Source: an uncultured Rikenellaceae bacterium (GTDB taxonomy: Bacteria; Bacteroidota; Bacteroidia; Bacteroidales; Rikenellaceae). From it: 63,181 nucleotides of DNA. The stretch covers positions 1-63,181 of the forward strand of contig CAJTLO010000005.1 of the NCBI GenBank assembly GCA_910577285.1, read 5' to 3'. The number at the start of each line of letters is the position of its first letter. Positions within the stretch are counted from its first letter, which is position 1. Below the pieces are notes generated by a model. It worked only from the letters and a program-made list of their open reading frames with translations. It searched no databases and was not told the DNA's origin. This document shows positions 18,810 through 28,051 of the stretch, in pieces. Position numbers and translations under genes: made by a program.

Positions 18810-19640
18810 ATGAATCGTGTTGTGATAAGGAAAATGATAGCGGCAGCCGCGACTCTCTTTTGCTGGGCTACGGTCGCGGCGCAGGAGGATTGCGTGCTCC
18901 CTGCCTTCGGGGAGGGGGAACGGTTGGTCTACACGGTGAGCTACAAGGCCTCCATGTGGCCGAATACGGAGATGGGAACGGTCGTGCTGACGGTCGGGGA
19001 GGATCGGTCGCAGGGCGTTCCCGCCTTGCGGATCGATGCGCAGGCCAGGGTCAAGGGAATGTTCAGTTGGTTCTACAAACTCGACGACCGCTACCACAGT
19101 TGGCTCCGGAAGACGGACATGCGTCCGTTGCGTGCCGAGGCCGAATTGCTGGAGGGGGATTACCGCTTTTCCAGCGCTTTCGTTTACGATTGGGACGAGG
19201 GGATCTCCCGCAACACGTTCCGGGATCACCGGAATCCGGAAGCGACGGAGGTGGACGTGGAACTCGCCGGTGATGCGATGGACGGCGTATCGCTCTTCTA
19301 TACGCTCCGGATGCACGACATAGCCACCTACGAACCGGGGCAGACGAAGACCCTTGCCCTGCTGCTGAAAGATAACGTGCGGTTTATCCGCTACACCTAT
19401 TACGGTCGCGAGGTACGCGAAATAAAGGGATTGGGCAAGGTCGCCACGCTGAAGTTCTCCTGTCAGTTGGTGAACGACGGTGCCGAGAGTTTCGAAGAGG
19501 GCAGTGAATTCTTCGTGTGGATTTCGGACGACGACAACAAGGTGCCGGTTTTTCTCGAATCGCCGCTCCGGGTGGGAAGCGTCCGGGCCCGGCTGGTGGA
19601 GTACGACGGATTGATGTACGATTCGGAAGCGTTCCGGTAA
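18810..19640 (+). CDS. DUF3108-like exported protein
   Basis: 276 residues from the ATG at 18810, which begins a signal peptide ending AATLFCWATVAAQ. The mature part begins with GEGERLVYTVSYK and has FSWFYKLDDRYHSWL and YYGREVREIKGLGKVATLKFSCQL, typical of DUF3108 periplasmic beta-barrel-like proteins. Function unknown in this family; some members are thought to bind lipids or envelope components. It lies downstream of recG, on the same strand. A small GC hairpin follows the stop (19648-19668). Confidence 0.75.
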   Translation: MNRVVIRKMIAAAATLFCWATVAAQEDCVLPAFGEGERLVYTVSYKASMWPNTEMGTVVLTVGEDRSQGVPALRIDAQARVKGMFSWFYKLDDRYHSWLRKTDMRPLRAEAELLEGDYRFSSAFVYDWDEGISRNTFRDHRNPEATEVDVELAGDAMDGVSLFYTLRMHDIATYEPGQTKTLALLLKDNVRFIRYTYYGREVREIKGLGKVATLKFSCQLVNDGAESFEEGSEFFVWISDDDNKVPVFLESPLRVGSVRARLVEYDGLMYDSEAFR

Positions 19641-19672
19641 ACGGATGCGTCCTCCGGATAGGAGGACGATTG

Positions 19673-19702
19673 TTTGCGGCGGAAGATATTTGTTTATCTT
19701 TG
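19673..19702 (+). promoter_or_regulatory. Bacteroidetes-type promoter
   Basis: TTTG at 19673-19676, 18 bases, TATCTTTG at 19695-19702. It predicts a leader of about 130 bases before the ATG at 19842. Confidence 0.6.
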
Positions 19703-19841
19703 CTGTGACCGACGGCATTCCGGCTTAAGAGCCGCGCCCCTTTCCGGCGGACGGAACGGATGTGCGGTCGCAGGGCGAAGGCGCTTTGCGTGCCGGATGG
19801 AACGGGAAAGGAAAATTTTAATTTTAAATACTTTAATACTT

Positions 19842-20741
19842 ATGGCAGAAGAATACAACAGCCAGGGGAATAACCCTGAACGCTCTTCCAAATCCATCCG
19901 GGGATATCAGATCGTGATCGTCCTGCTGGTGGTGGTACTCGGCGTACTGGCATTCATCTATTTCCGTCAGGTGAAGAACCTGAAGGCCGAAGCGATGGCG
20001 GAAAAAGCGATACTCGAAGAGAACATCAACGATCTCATCGTGGATTTGGACAGCATCAAGGTCGACAACGACTCGATCAGCTACAACCTCGGCGTGGAGA
20101 GGCAGCGTGCCGATTCGTTGATGGAGCGGCTCCAGCGCGAACGTACCCTGAACCGTGCTACGGTCCGCAAATACGAGAAGGAGTTGGGCACGATGCGCGA
20201 CATCATGCGCAACTACGTAAGGCAGATCGACTCGCTCAACCAGCTCAACCGCAGCCTCACGCAGGAGAACGTGGCTTTCCGCCAGCAGGTGAACGACGAG
20301 CGCATCCGTGCGCAGGCGGCCGAAGAGCGTGCCTCGGAGCTCTCCAACCGGGTGAAGGTGGGAGCCATCGTGAGGGCGAGGGACATCGTCCTGACCGCAC
20401 TCAACTCCAACGACCGGGTGGTGCCGCGTGCCTCCCGCGCCGAGCGGCTGCGTGTGGATTTCATCCTGACGGCCAACGACCTGGCAACGCCGGGCGAAAG
20501 GAACGTCTACGTACGTATCACCGGTCCCGACGGTTATGTCCTGGCCAACGACATCTCCTCGCTTTTCGATTACGAGGGCGACAAGCTGACCTACTCGGCG
20601 GTGCGTGAGATCGACTACCAGAACAAGGACCTCGAAGTAGGCCTCTATTACAACGGTGCGGGGATTACCGGCGGCACCTACCGTGTGGAGGTTTACATGG
20701 ACGGCTACCAGATAGGTAGTGCGGAGGCTTATCTGAAATAA
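19842..20741 (+). CDS. Single-pass membrane protein with long coiled coil
   Basis: 299 residues from the ATG at 19842. A short cytoplasmic N-terminus is followed by one membrane helix at about 22-42 (IVIVLLVVVLGVLAFIYF), then a coiled coil at about 45-190 rich in E, R and N, then a compact beta domain at about 200-299 (VDFILTANDLATPGERNVYVRITGPDGYVL). Similar proteins are common and conserved in Bacteroidetes, without an assigned function. It may anchor in the inner membrane and reach the periplasm or cell wall. Confidence 0.7.
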   Translation: MAEEYNSQGNNPERSSKSIRGYQIVIVLLVVVLGVLAFIYFRQVKNLKAEAMAEKAILEENINDLIVDLDSIKVDNDSISYNLGVERQRADSLMERLQRERTLNRATVRKYEKELGTMRDIMRNYVRQIDSLNQLNRSLTQENVAFRQQVNDERIRAQAAEERASELSNRVKVGAIVRARDIVLTALNSNDRVVPRASRAERLRVDFILTANDLATPGERNVYVRITGPDGYVLANDISSLFDYEGDKLTYSAVREIDYQNKDLEVGLYYNGAGITGGTYRVEVYMDGYQIGSAEAYLK

Positions 20742-20764
20742 GCGATCCGTCGTCCGTAAGATAT

Positions 20765-20795
20765 GCGGCGGCCCTTGACGGGGCCGCCGCAGTCG
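20765..20795 (+). terminator. GC-rich terminator hairpin
   Basis: GCGGCGGCCC (20765-20774) pairs with GGGCCGCCGC (20781-20790), followed by a weak T tract. Confidence 0.6.
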
Positions 20796-21447
20796 TTTCC
20801 GGGAGGAACGGCGGATGCTTCGGGCGGATTTTGCAAGCGCGTCCGGCCGGATGCGGGACGGTGGTGCCTCTCGTCGCTCATTTCCGCGATGCGGCATGCG
20901 GAGCCTCGGGCCGGTCGGCCTGTGGGGAAAACTTCGGCCTGTCGGGAGGCCGCGTGCATAAACGCCGATACGAAAGGTCGGGAGTGGTATGAAACGATGC
21001 GGCCCGCCGGCAGCCGGAGCGGATCTTCGACGGACTTCGTTTTATGTGAAGAAGCCCTGTTGTCGGATTGTCGGTCGGGGGCATTTGTCGATGGATGCGG
21101 GTTCGGCGGAGGTGCGTCGGCGGGCTGTCGAGCGTCGGATGGCGTTTCGGACATGGAAAGTGTGGGGAAACCCGACGAAACCGGCGATGTTCTGGAAGGA
21201 GGCGTTGGCCCGTAAAATGAATGCCGGTCTTGTTGTCCTTGCCGGTTTTCGTTGCCTTTCGGGCGGGAAACGAGTCGGGTGTCGCGGGTGCGGCGGGGAA
21301 CTTCGTACGGCCGCAAGGAGGGCTCTGTTCCTGCCCGCGGAGGGCGGGGCGTTCGGAGTCTTTCGGCAGGGAGGAGGAGCGGTCCGTATCCTGAATGCAC
21401 GCGGGGGAGCGCAAATGCTGCGCTCCCCCGCGGTGTGTGTCGGAGGG
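20796..21447. other. Gap without a recognisable gene
   Basis: About 650 bases between convergent genes. A perfect hairpin, CGCGGGGGAGCGCA/TGCGCTCCCCCGCG (21400-21432), lies just after the DUF2147 stop on the minus strand and probably ends that transcript. The frames through the rest carry no recognisable domain. Confidence 0.5.
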
Positions 21448-21909
21448 TTACTCCAATTTTTCCCAGATGAGATCCCTGCCGAAGACGGGTTTGCCGACAT
21501 AGCCCCTCATCCGGAGCTTGCGCGGTCCGTCGAACTCCGCTTGGGCGTCGTATATCTTGCCGTCTACGGGATTGTAGATCGTGCCGCCCGTCCACTTCGC
21601 CTTTTTCGCATCGTAATGCAGGCCGCGAACCAGTACGATGGCATCCGCCCGTCCGCTTCGCAGCGCAGGGTCGGGGTTGAGCAGGTCGAGACGCGGATGG
21701 CCCGCCTCGTCGTCGGGGTGTTCGAGCCAGATGATGCGGGCCTCGTAGGCGTCGCCCTTTTTGTAGATTCTGACTTTGGAGAGCTCGTGCGTGGTTTCTC
21801 CCTCCACCAGGTAGGTGCCGAGTATCCGGTCGGCCTCCTGGGCGTGGACGCTGTCCGCCGCGCCGCACAGCGCGGCCGTAAGGAGAAGAGTGGTGATGAA
21901 TCGTTTCAT
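21448..21909 (-). CDS. DUF2147 domain exported protein
   Basis: 153 residues with a cleavable signal peptide (MKRFITTLLLTAALCGAADS, cut near VHAQ). The mature protein has the DUF2147 pattern: ILGTYLVEG, KVRIYKKGDAYEARIIW, GGTIYNPVDGKIYDA and LRMRGYVG. Members are small periplasmic beta-barrel proteins of unknown function. It lies 44 bases downstream of lspA on the same strand, so it is likely co-transcribed with it. Confidence 0.85.
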   Translation of the reverse strand: MKRFITTLLLTAALCGAADSVHAQEADRILGTYLVEGETTHELSKVRIYKKGDAYEARIIWLEHPDDEAGHPRLDLLNPDPALRSGRADAIVLVRGLHYDAKKAKWTGGTIYNPVDGKIYDAQAEFDGPRKLRMRGYVGKPVFGRDLIWEKLE

Positions 21910-21953
21910 TGCCTGTCGTGAGAAGCGGCGTTCGGATGAAAGCGCCGTCGGAG

Positions 21954-22571
21954 TTATTTGAGAAAATATTTCCGTTGGAAAAGGATGATGTAGAAGACGG
22001 CTACGGTGATGTAGCTGTCGGCGATGTTGAACACCGGACTGAAGAACGTGAAGTCCCTGCCGCCGATTACCGGCATCCACTCGGGCCATGTGGCGTTGAT
22101 GATGGGGAAGTAGAGCATGTCCACGACTTTGCCGTGCAGGAAGGAGGCGTATCCGCCGCCTTCGGGGAAGAGCGTCGCCGCTGCGTAAGGCGTCGATTCG
22201 GAGAAGATCAGCCCGTAGAAGGCGCTGTCGATCATGTTGCCGATCGCCCCTGCGAGTATCAGTGCGCCACCGACGAGTACCCCTGTGGGGGCCGACCGTT
22301 TGACGAGCCGGTGGATGTACCATGCGATCAGTGCGATGGCCGCTATGCGGATGAGACTCAAGAGCAGTTTGCCCCACGTGCCGCCGAACTGCATGCCGAA
22401 TGCCGCGCCCGGATTCTCGATGAAATGGACGATGAACCAGTTGCCGAAAACGGGGATGCTCTGGTAAAGCTCCATGTTCAATTTGACGGTGAATTTGACC
22501 GCTTGGTCGATAACGAGCAGCAGGACGATGAAAAGCGTGATTTTCGTATTTGCGGATAGTTTGCAGCGCAT
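21954..22571 (-). CDS. lspA: Signal peptidase II (lipoprotein signal peptidase)
   Basis: LspA cleaves the signal peptide of diacylglyceryl-modified prolipoproteins in the inner membrane, and so would process the many lipoproteins of this window. 205 residues with four hydrophobic segments. The aspartic dyad is present: Asp115 in GNMIDS and Asp185 in FNIADS; conserved Asn53 and Gly55 sit in ENPGAAFGM. A 30-residue periplasmic insert between helices is typical of the bacteroidal form. A TATATTTG promoter element (plus 22611-22618) lies about 40 bases upstream, within a duplicated segment. Confidence 0.95.
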   Translation of the reverse strand: MRCKLSANTKITLFIVLLLVIDQAVKFTVKLNMELYQSIPVFGNWFIVHFIENPGAAFGMQFGGTWGKLLLSLIRIAAIALIAWYIHRLVKRSAPTGVLVGGALILAGAIGNMIDSAFYGLIFSESTPYAAATLFPEGGGYASFLHGKVVDMLYFPIINATWPEWMPVIGGRDFTFFSPVFNIADSYITVAVFYIILFQRKYFLK

Positions 22572-22610
22572 AGGATATGCTTTTTAAGTTAAAGCCGTCT
22601 TCGGCATCCG

Positions 22611-22757
22611 CAAATATAAGAAATATATTCGCTGAAAGTAAGAAAGTGCGGTCGGGCTGCAAGCCGGTGCACGGTCGCGGGGCGGTTCGTTGGAAGCAAA
22701 TATGGGAAATTATATTCGCTGAAAGCACGAAAGTGCGGTCGGGCTGCAAGCCGGTGC
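22611..22757. repeat. Duplicated 60-bp segment carrying the lspA promoter element
   Basis: Copies at 22611-22670 and 22697-22757 share GTGCGGTCGGGCTGCAAGCC and the segment TTCGCTGAAAG. On the minus strand the proximal copy gives TATATTTG, a full -7 element for lspA; the distal copy reads CATATTTG, one mismatch from consensus. Confidence 0.75.
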
Positions 22758-22869
22758 GGAGAATCGTCCCTTTCCGGAGACGGTACGCGTTCGGAGGGTA
22801 TGGATGGCCGGCTGCTTTGGCCTCCGGGCGGGGCTTCCTTCCTCCTTCCGGCTTGAGGGAGCATCGACG

Positions 22870-22896
22870 AAAAACGGCAGGGAAGAGTCCCTGCCG
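22870..22896 (-). terminator. Rho-independent terminator
   Basis: A perfect 9-bp stem, CGGCAGGGA (22875-22883) with TCCCTGCCG (22888-22896), and loop AGAG; on the minus strand five T follow (22874-22870). It ends the CoA-transferase transcript. Confidence 0.9.
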
Positions 22897-22924
22897 TAAG
22901 GTCGAGCGGTGTGGCGCGGTTCGG

Positions 22925-24244
22925 TCAAAGACCGCAACATGTCTTGATATAGTGATGGTGCGGCCCGAAGCGTTCGAATGCCGCGCGGTCGAGCTCCTCG
23001 CGGCTCGCCGGGTCGGCGATGCTGATGAGAAGACGTGCGCGTTCCTGAAAACTCTTTCCGTAGAGGTTTACCGCGCCGTGTTCGGTGACGATCCAGTGGA
23101 CGTGGGCGCGCGTGGTGACTACGCCGGCCCCTTGGGTCAGCACGGGGACGATCTTGCTGATGCCCTTGTTCGTGGCCGAGGGCATCGCCACGATCGCCTT
23201 GCCCCCCTCCGAACGCGAGGCGCCGTAGATGAAGTCCACCTGTCCGCCTACGCCGGAGTAGAAGCGCGTGCCGAGCGAGTCGGCGCATATCTGACCCGTC
23301 AGGTCGATCTGAAGTGCGGAGTTGATGGCCGTGACTTTGGGGTTCTGGGCGATGATGAAGGGGTCGTTGGTATAGCCTACGTCCTTCATCAGTACGCCGG
23401 GGTTGTTGTCGATGAAGTCGTAGATGCGGCGGGACCCCATGAGGAAGGTGGATACCATCTTCCCTTTGTTGATCTTCTTGTTGGCGCCGTTGATCACGCC
23501 CGCTTCCACGAGCGGAAGCACGCCGTCGGCGAACATCTCGGTGTGTACGCCGAGGTTCTTGTGGTTGCCCAGTTGCGAGAGCACCGCGTTGGGAATGGCT
23601 CCGATGCCCATCTGCAGGCAGGCACCGTCGTCGATGAGCGCCGCGCAGTTGCGCCCGATGGCGCACTCCACCTCGTTGGGGGCGGTGAAATGCTCTTCGA
23701 TGAGCGGCGTGTCGTCCTCCACGAAGAGGTCGATCTGCGAGGTGTGGATGAACGAGTCGCCGAACGACCTCGGAACGTGCCGGTTCACCACCGCGATGAC
23801 CGTGTCGGCGCACTCCACGGCGGCCAGGGTGGCATCCACCGAAGTGCCGAGCGACACGTAGCCGTGTTTGTCGGGAGGCGATACCTGGATCATGGCTACG
23901 TTGCATGGCAGCACGCCCTCCCGGTAGAGGCGCTGCGTCTCGCTTAGGAATACGGGAATGTAGTCCGCGAATCCCTGCTGGGTGATGCCTCTCACGTTGC
24001 CGCCTACGAAAAACGAATCGAGCTGAAAGATCCCTTCCATTTCGGGTACGGCGTAGAGTGCTTCGCCTTCGGTGTGGAGGTGGTGAACGTGCACATGTTG
24101 CAGCTCTCCGGCCCTGCCCCGCGCCGTCATGGCACGGACGAGAGTCTGCGGTACGCTGGCGACGCTGCTCAGGTGGACATGGTCGCCGGACTTGATTGCT
24201 TTCACCGCCTCTTCGGGTGTCGTGAATTTGATGGGATGGTTCAT
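22925..24244 (-). CDS. Acetyl-CoA hydrolase/transferase family CoA-transferase
   Basis: 439 residues of the class I CoA-transferase family that includes 4-hydroxybutyrate and butyryl-CoA:acetate CoA-transferases. The catalytic glutamate is Glu236 in GVHTEMF; the CoA-binding GVGGQVDFIYGA loop is present. It moves CoA between acyl-CoA and a carboxylate such as acetate, fitting fermentative energy metabolism; the acyl substrate cannot be read from the sequence. A TATCTTTG element (plus 24358-24365) lies upstream on the minus strand. It is divergent from korAB, another CoA-linked step. Confidence 0.88.
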   Translation of the reverse strand: MNHPIKFTTPEEAVKAIKSGDHVHLSSVASVPQTLVRAMTARGRAGELQHVHVHHLHTEGEALYAVPEMEGIFQLDSFFVGGNVRGITQQGFADYIPVFLSETQRLYREGVLPCNVAMIQVSPPDKHGYVSLGTSVDATLAAVECADTVIAVVNRHVPRSFGDSFIHTSQIDLFVEDDTPLIEEHFTAPNEVECAIGRNCAALIDDGACLQMGIGAIPNAVLSQLGNHKNLGVHTEMFADGVLPLVEAGVINGANKKINKGKMVSTFLMGSRRIYDFIDNNPGVLMKDVGYTNDPFIIAQNPKVTAINSALQIDLTGQICADSLGTRFYSGVGGQVDFIYGASRSEGGKAIVAMPSATNKGISKIVPVLTQGAGVVTTRAHVHWIVTEHGAVNLYGKSFQERARLLISIADPASREELDRAAFERFGPHHHYIKTCCGL

Positions 24245-24384
24245 GGTCGCGAATTTAAAGTTTTTTCGTATCGGCCTAACGGTCTGCGAATGCCGATTTT
24301 TATCGGCTTCGACGGACGTTTTTTTGCTTTTTGTTACGATTTGTAAACATCGTCAGTCAAAGATAAATATTTTTTTCCGTATGG

Positions 24385-24415
24385 GTTGCTCCTCCCTTAG
24401 AAATCATTACATTTG
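24385..24415 (+). promoter_or_regulatory. Promoter of korAB
   Basis: TTG at 24386-24388, 19 bases, TACATTTG at 24408-24415. The predicted leader is about 180 bases long. Confidence 0.75.
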
Positions 24416-24546
24416 CGGGAGAATTATTGGATCGGGTTTATTTGTCGGATGCCGGGGCGTGACGCTTGAGGTCGCGTGCCCCTACGCCGTTGCCCGGCCG
24501 CGATCGAGAGGATAGAAAATCGTACTACCAAATAATTACAAACCAA

Positions 24547-24587
24547 GGGAACTCTAAAGGTGCGCCCGGCGCACGCGGAAGGTTCCC
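24547..24587 (+). promoter_or_regulatory. Nested hairpin in the korAB leader
   Basis: GGGAAC (24547-24552) pairs with GTTCCC (24582-24587) around an inner palindrome GTGCGCC-C-GGCGCAC (24560-24574). It ends 16 bases before the korA start, so it could affect translation or mRNA stability. No known riboswitch class recognised. Confidence 0.5.
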
Positions 24588-24603
24588 GTTGCTTTAAGGC
24601 ATT

Positions 24604-26460
24604 ATGGAAAACAAAAGCATTACGGAGAGGAACGATGTGGTTATCCGCTTCTCCGGGGACTCCGGGGACGGGATGCAGTTGACCGGAACCCTGTTCTCCG
24701 ACACCGCCGCCCTGCAGGGTAACGGTATTTCGACTTTCCCGGATTATCCTGCCGAGATCCGTGCGCCGCAAGGAACCGTGGCCGGCGTATCGGGATTCCA
24801 GGTACATTTCGGCGACCATCCCGTTCAGACCCCCGGTGACTATTGCGACGTGCTGGTGACCATGAACCCGGCGGCGCTGAAGGCCAATGTCTGCTGGCTG
24901 AAGCGGGATGCCACCATCATTATCGACGGCGACACGCTCGACGAGAAGAGCATAGCCCGTGCGGGATTCACCACCGGCGATCCCTTTGCCGAACTGGGAA
25001 TCGAGGGGTACAACATCATCATCGCCAACATCACCACCATGACGAAAGAGGCGCTCGCCGGTTTCGACATGGATGTGAAGAGCGTCGTGAAGTGCAAGAA
25101 CATGTTCGCGCTGGGTATGTGTCTGTTCATGTTCAACAAACCGCTCGAACACGCCATCGAATATATCAACACCAAATTCGGCAAACGCAATCCCATGGTT
25201 GCCGAGGCGAATGTGCTGGTGCTCAAGGCCGGTCATAACTATGCCCACAACACGCACGCCTTCGCCAATACCTACAACGTGCAGCCGGCCAAACTGGCCA
25301 AGGGGCGTTATCGCAGCATCAACGGTAACCAGGCTACCGCGTGGGGCTTCATCGCCGCATCCGAAAAGAGCGGCCGGCCGCTCTACTGCGGCTCCTATCC
25401 CATCACGCCGGCGACGGTCATTCTGGAGGAGCTCGCCAAACGCAAGGACCTCGGCGTGAAGACCGTGCAGTGCGAGGATGAGATCGCCGGCATCTGTACG
25501 ACGATCGGTGCCTCCTATGGCGGCCATTTCGCCGTGACCACCACTTCGGGTCCCGGTTTCTCGCTCAAGTCCGAGGCCATGGGCCTGGCGGTGATGACCG
25601 AGCTTCCGATCGTCGTGGTGGACGTGCAGCGCGGCGGTCCTTCCACGGGCCTTCCCACCAAGACCGAACAGAGCGACCTGTTGCAGGCGTTGTGGGGGCG
25701 CAACGGCGAGTGTCCGATGGTGGTCGTCGCAGCGAGCACCCCGTCCGACTGCTTCCACTACGCATTCATGGCCGGTAAGATCGCCATGGAGCACATGACG
25801 CCTGTGGTGTTGCTTTCCGACGGCTCCATTGCCAACGGCAGCCAGCCCTGGAAGATTCCTTCGATGAAGGATTATCCCGAAATCCATCCGCCGGTGATCC
25901 GCGAACTTCCCGAGGACGAGAAGACCTTCCTGCCCTACAAGCGCGACGGATTGCGTCTGGCACGTCGTTGGGCGTTCCCCGGTACGCCGGGCCTGGAGCA
26001 CCGTATCGGCGGTCTGGAGAAAGATATTCTGAAGGGTTCCCCGTCGCACAATCCGCAGAACCATGCGCGGATGGTCGAGTTGCGTGCCGAGAAGGTGGCC
26101 CGCGTGGCGGACTTTATCCCCGAACAGGAGGTGATGGGCGACCGCGAAGGCGACCTGCTGGTAGTGGGCTGGGGCGGTACCCGCGGCCAGCTCGAATCGG
26201 CCGTAGAGGAGATGAGGCGCAGCGGCAAGAAAGTTTCCCTCTGCCACTTCAACTACATCAACCCGCTGCCGCACGGCGTGTACGAGATCTTCTCCGGATT
26301 CCGGAAGATCGTGGTGTGCGAGCTGAACGAAGGCCAGTTCGCCAACTACATGCGCATGTCGTTCCCGCAGTTCACCTACGAACAGTTCAATAAGGTGCAG
26401 GGCCTTCCGTTTACCAAGGAGGAGCTGATCGATAAGTTTAACGAATTATTGGAGAAGTAG
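24604..26460 (+). CDS. korA: 2-oxoacid:ferredoxin oxidoreductase, alpha (fused gamma-alpha) subunit
   Basis: 618 residues. The N-terminal third (about 10-190, VVIRFSGDSGDGMQLTG) is the gamma domain; the rest holds the pyrimidine-binding alpha domain (GSYPITPATVILEEL, TTTSGPGFSLKSEA) and domain II. With KorB it forms a cytoplasmic thiamine-diphosphate and Fe-S enzyme that oxidises 2-oxoacids, most likely 2-oxoglutarate, to acyl-CoA and reduced ferredoxin, or runs in reverse. The subfamily (2-oxoglutarate against other 2-oxoacids) is assigned by resemblance only. korB follows after 2 bases. Confidence 0.9.
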   Translation: MENKSITERNDVVIRFSGDSGDGMQLTGTLFSDTAALQGNGISTFPDYPAEIRAPQGTVAGVSGFQVHFGDHPVQTPGDYCDVLVTMNPAALKANVCWLKRDATIIIDGDTLDEKSIARAGFTTGDPFAELGIEGYNIIIANITTMTKEALAGFDMDVKSVVKCKNMFALGMCLFMFNKPLEHAIEYINTKFGKRNPMVAEANVLVLKAGHNYAHNTHAFANTYNVQPAKLAKGRYRSINGNQATAWGFIAASEKSGRPLYCGSYPITPATVILEELAKRKDLGVKTVQCEDEIAGICTTIGASYGGHFAVTTTSGPGFSLKSEAMGLAVMTELPIVVVDVQRGGPSTGLPTKTEQSDLLQALWGRNGECPMVVVAASTPSDCFHYAFMAGKIAMEHMTPVVLLSDGSIANGSQPWKIPSMKDYPEIHPPVIRELPEDEKTFLPYKRDGLRLARRWAFPGTPGLEHRIGGLEKDILKGSPSHNPQNHARMVELRAEKVARVADFIPEQEVMGDREGDLLVVGWGGTRGQLESAVEEMRRSGKKVSLCHFNYINPLPHGVYEIFSGFRKIVVCELNEGQFANYMRMSFPQFTYEQFNKVQGLPFTKEELIDKFNELLEK

Positions 26461-26462
26461 TC

Positions 26463-27491
26463 ATGAGCGAACTCAAATATACGGTTGCGGACTTCAAGAG
26501 CGACCAGGAAGTTAAATGGTGCCCCGGCTGCGGCGACTATGCCGTGCTGAGCGCCATCCAGAAGGCCATGCCGCAGATAGCTGCCAATGCCGATGTGGAT
26601 CATTCGCGTTTCGCGGTGGTTTCCGGTATCGGATGCTCGTCGCGTTTTCCCTATTATGTGAGCACCTACGGCTTCCACAGCATCCACGGCCGTGCCAATG
26701 CCATCGCTACGGGTCTCAAGACGGCCAATCCCGATCTGAGCGTCTTCGTAATGACGGGCGACGGCGACTCTCTCGCCATCGGCGGTAACCATTTCATCCA
26801 CTCCATCCGTCGCAACATCGACCTGAACGTGGTGCTTTTCAATAACGAGATCTACGGCCTCACCAAGGGGCAGTATTCTCCTACCTCGAAGCTGGGCAAG
26901 GTGACCAAGACCTCGCCTTACGGAACGGTGGAGCGTCCGTTCAATCCCGGCGAACTGGTGATCGGGGCCCGCGGGACCTTCTTCGCCCGTTCGATCGACG
27001 CCGAGGTGAACCTCACCACCGATTGCATGGTGGCGGCCTCGAAGCACGACGGTCTGTCGGTCATCGAGGTGCTGGTGAACTGTATGATCTTCAATAACGG
27101 TACCCACAAGGCGTTTGCCGGTGACAAGGAGGTGCGGGCGGAACACACCATCACCCTCCGTCACGGCGAGAAAATGCTCTTCGGCAAGAACATGGACAAG
27201 GGGTTGATGCTCGACAACATGAAGCTGAAGGTGGTGACCGTGGGCGAGAACGGCGTGACGCTCGACGATATTCTCGTACACGATGCGCACGAGAAGGATA
27301 CGATGGTACATGTGATGCTCGCGAGCATGAAGTACCCCGACTATCCCGTGGCATTGGGCGTGATCCGCGACGTGGAGGCACCCACCTACGAACACGAAGT
27401 GGCCAGGCAGATTGCCGAAGTGCAGGCTACGGCGAAGATCAAAAACGTGGACGACCTGCTGAACAGCGGCGAGACGTGGGAGGTCGAATAG
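26463..27491 (+). CDS. korB: 2-oxoacid:ferredoxin oxidoreductase, beta subunit
   Basis: 342 residues. CxxC of the Fe-S site in WCPGCGDYAVL (Cys20, Cys23); thiamine-diphosphate binding motif GDGDSLAIGGNH, with FNNEIYGLTKGQYSPTS following. This is the catalytic TPP subunit partner of KorA, translated just behind it. The 2-base spacing implies coupled translation. The operon ends in a terminator at 27552-27587. Confidence 0.92.
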   Translation: MSELKYTVADFKSDQEVKWCPGCGDYAVLSAIQKAMPQIAANADVDHSRFAVVSGIGCSSRFPYYVSTYGFHSIHGRANAIATGLKTANPDLSVFVMTGDGDSLAIGGNHFIHSIRRNIDLNVVLFNNEIYGLTKGQYSPTSKLGKVTKTSPYGTVERPFNPGELVIGARGTFFARSIDAEVNLTTDCMVAASKHDGLSVIEVLVNCMIFNNGTHKAFAGDKEVRAEHTITLRHGEKMLFGKNMDKGLMLDNMKLKVVTVGENGVTLDDILVHDAHEKDTMVHVMLASMKYPDYPVALGVIRDVEAPTYEHEVARQIAEVQATAKIKNVDDLLNSGETWEVE

Positions 27492-27551
27492 CATAGCACG
27501 TCATGCGGGCCGTTCGGAGAAGCGAAGCTCCGGGCGCTCGTTAGAATAAGC

Positions 27552-27587
27552 GACGGCGGACAGGAACAACTCCTGCCCGCCGTTTTC
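27552..27587 (+). terminator. Rho-independent terminator of korAB
   Basis: GACGGCGGACAGGA pairs (one mismatch) with TCCTGCCCGCCGT, followed by TTTTCGTT. Confidence 0.75.
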
Positions 27588-27628
27588 GTTGCGTACGGTC
27601 CGTCACCGTAGGCTGGCTGTGCGTGGAA

Positions 27629-28051
27629 TTACCGCATTTGGGCTTCGAGGTCGCGGAAGAGCTGCCGCATCCGGTCGGCGTCGCCGGAGAGCTCCGGCGA
27701 GGAGATGGAGAAGGTTCCTGCGTCCATGGGCATACGGATGCAGGGAGCCGCTATGATTTCGCCCCGATAGAGGAAGACGAGGTGTCGCCCGACGGCTTTC
27801 CTGGTCGCTTCGGCCCATCGTTTCCGGCGCTCGGGTTTGACCGAGCCGGAGATCTGGTAGATGAACGTGCCGTTGTCGGAGGGAAGCGAATCCAGGCGCA
27901 GCGAGTCGAAATCGCCGCATGTGACGATGGGAGTAGCGGTATGGGCCTTCGGATTTCCGTCGGGGGCGGGATACCAGCCGTCGGGAAGATCGCCCGGGGT
28001 GCATGCCGTCAGGAGCAGCAATGCGGCGGAGAGGGGAAGGATTCGAGACAT
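27629..28051 (-). CDS. Small lipoprotein with SecD P1-like domain
   Basis: 140 residues; signal peptide with lipobox LLTAC (Cys17). The second half, from about 82 (TRKAVGRHLVFLYRGEIIAA, then PCIRMPMDAGTFSIS), resembles the P1 head of SecD/SecDF proteins (F..DG.V.SAP.I..PI..G). That would make it a free-standing periplasmic domain of SecD type, as seen in some Bacteroidetes lipoproteins; this is inferred from resemblance only. It lies at the end of a minus-strand run after the MsbA-like gene and a small membrane protein. Confidence 0.6.
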   Translation of the reverse strand: MSRILPLSAALLLLTACTPGDLPDGWYPAPDGNPKAHTATPIVTCGDFDSLRLDSLPSDNGTFIYQISGSVKPERRKRWAEATRKAVGRHLVFLYRGEIIAAPCIRMPMDAGTFSISSPELSGDADRMRQLFRDLEAQMR

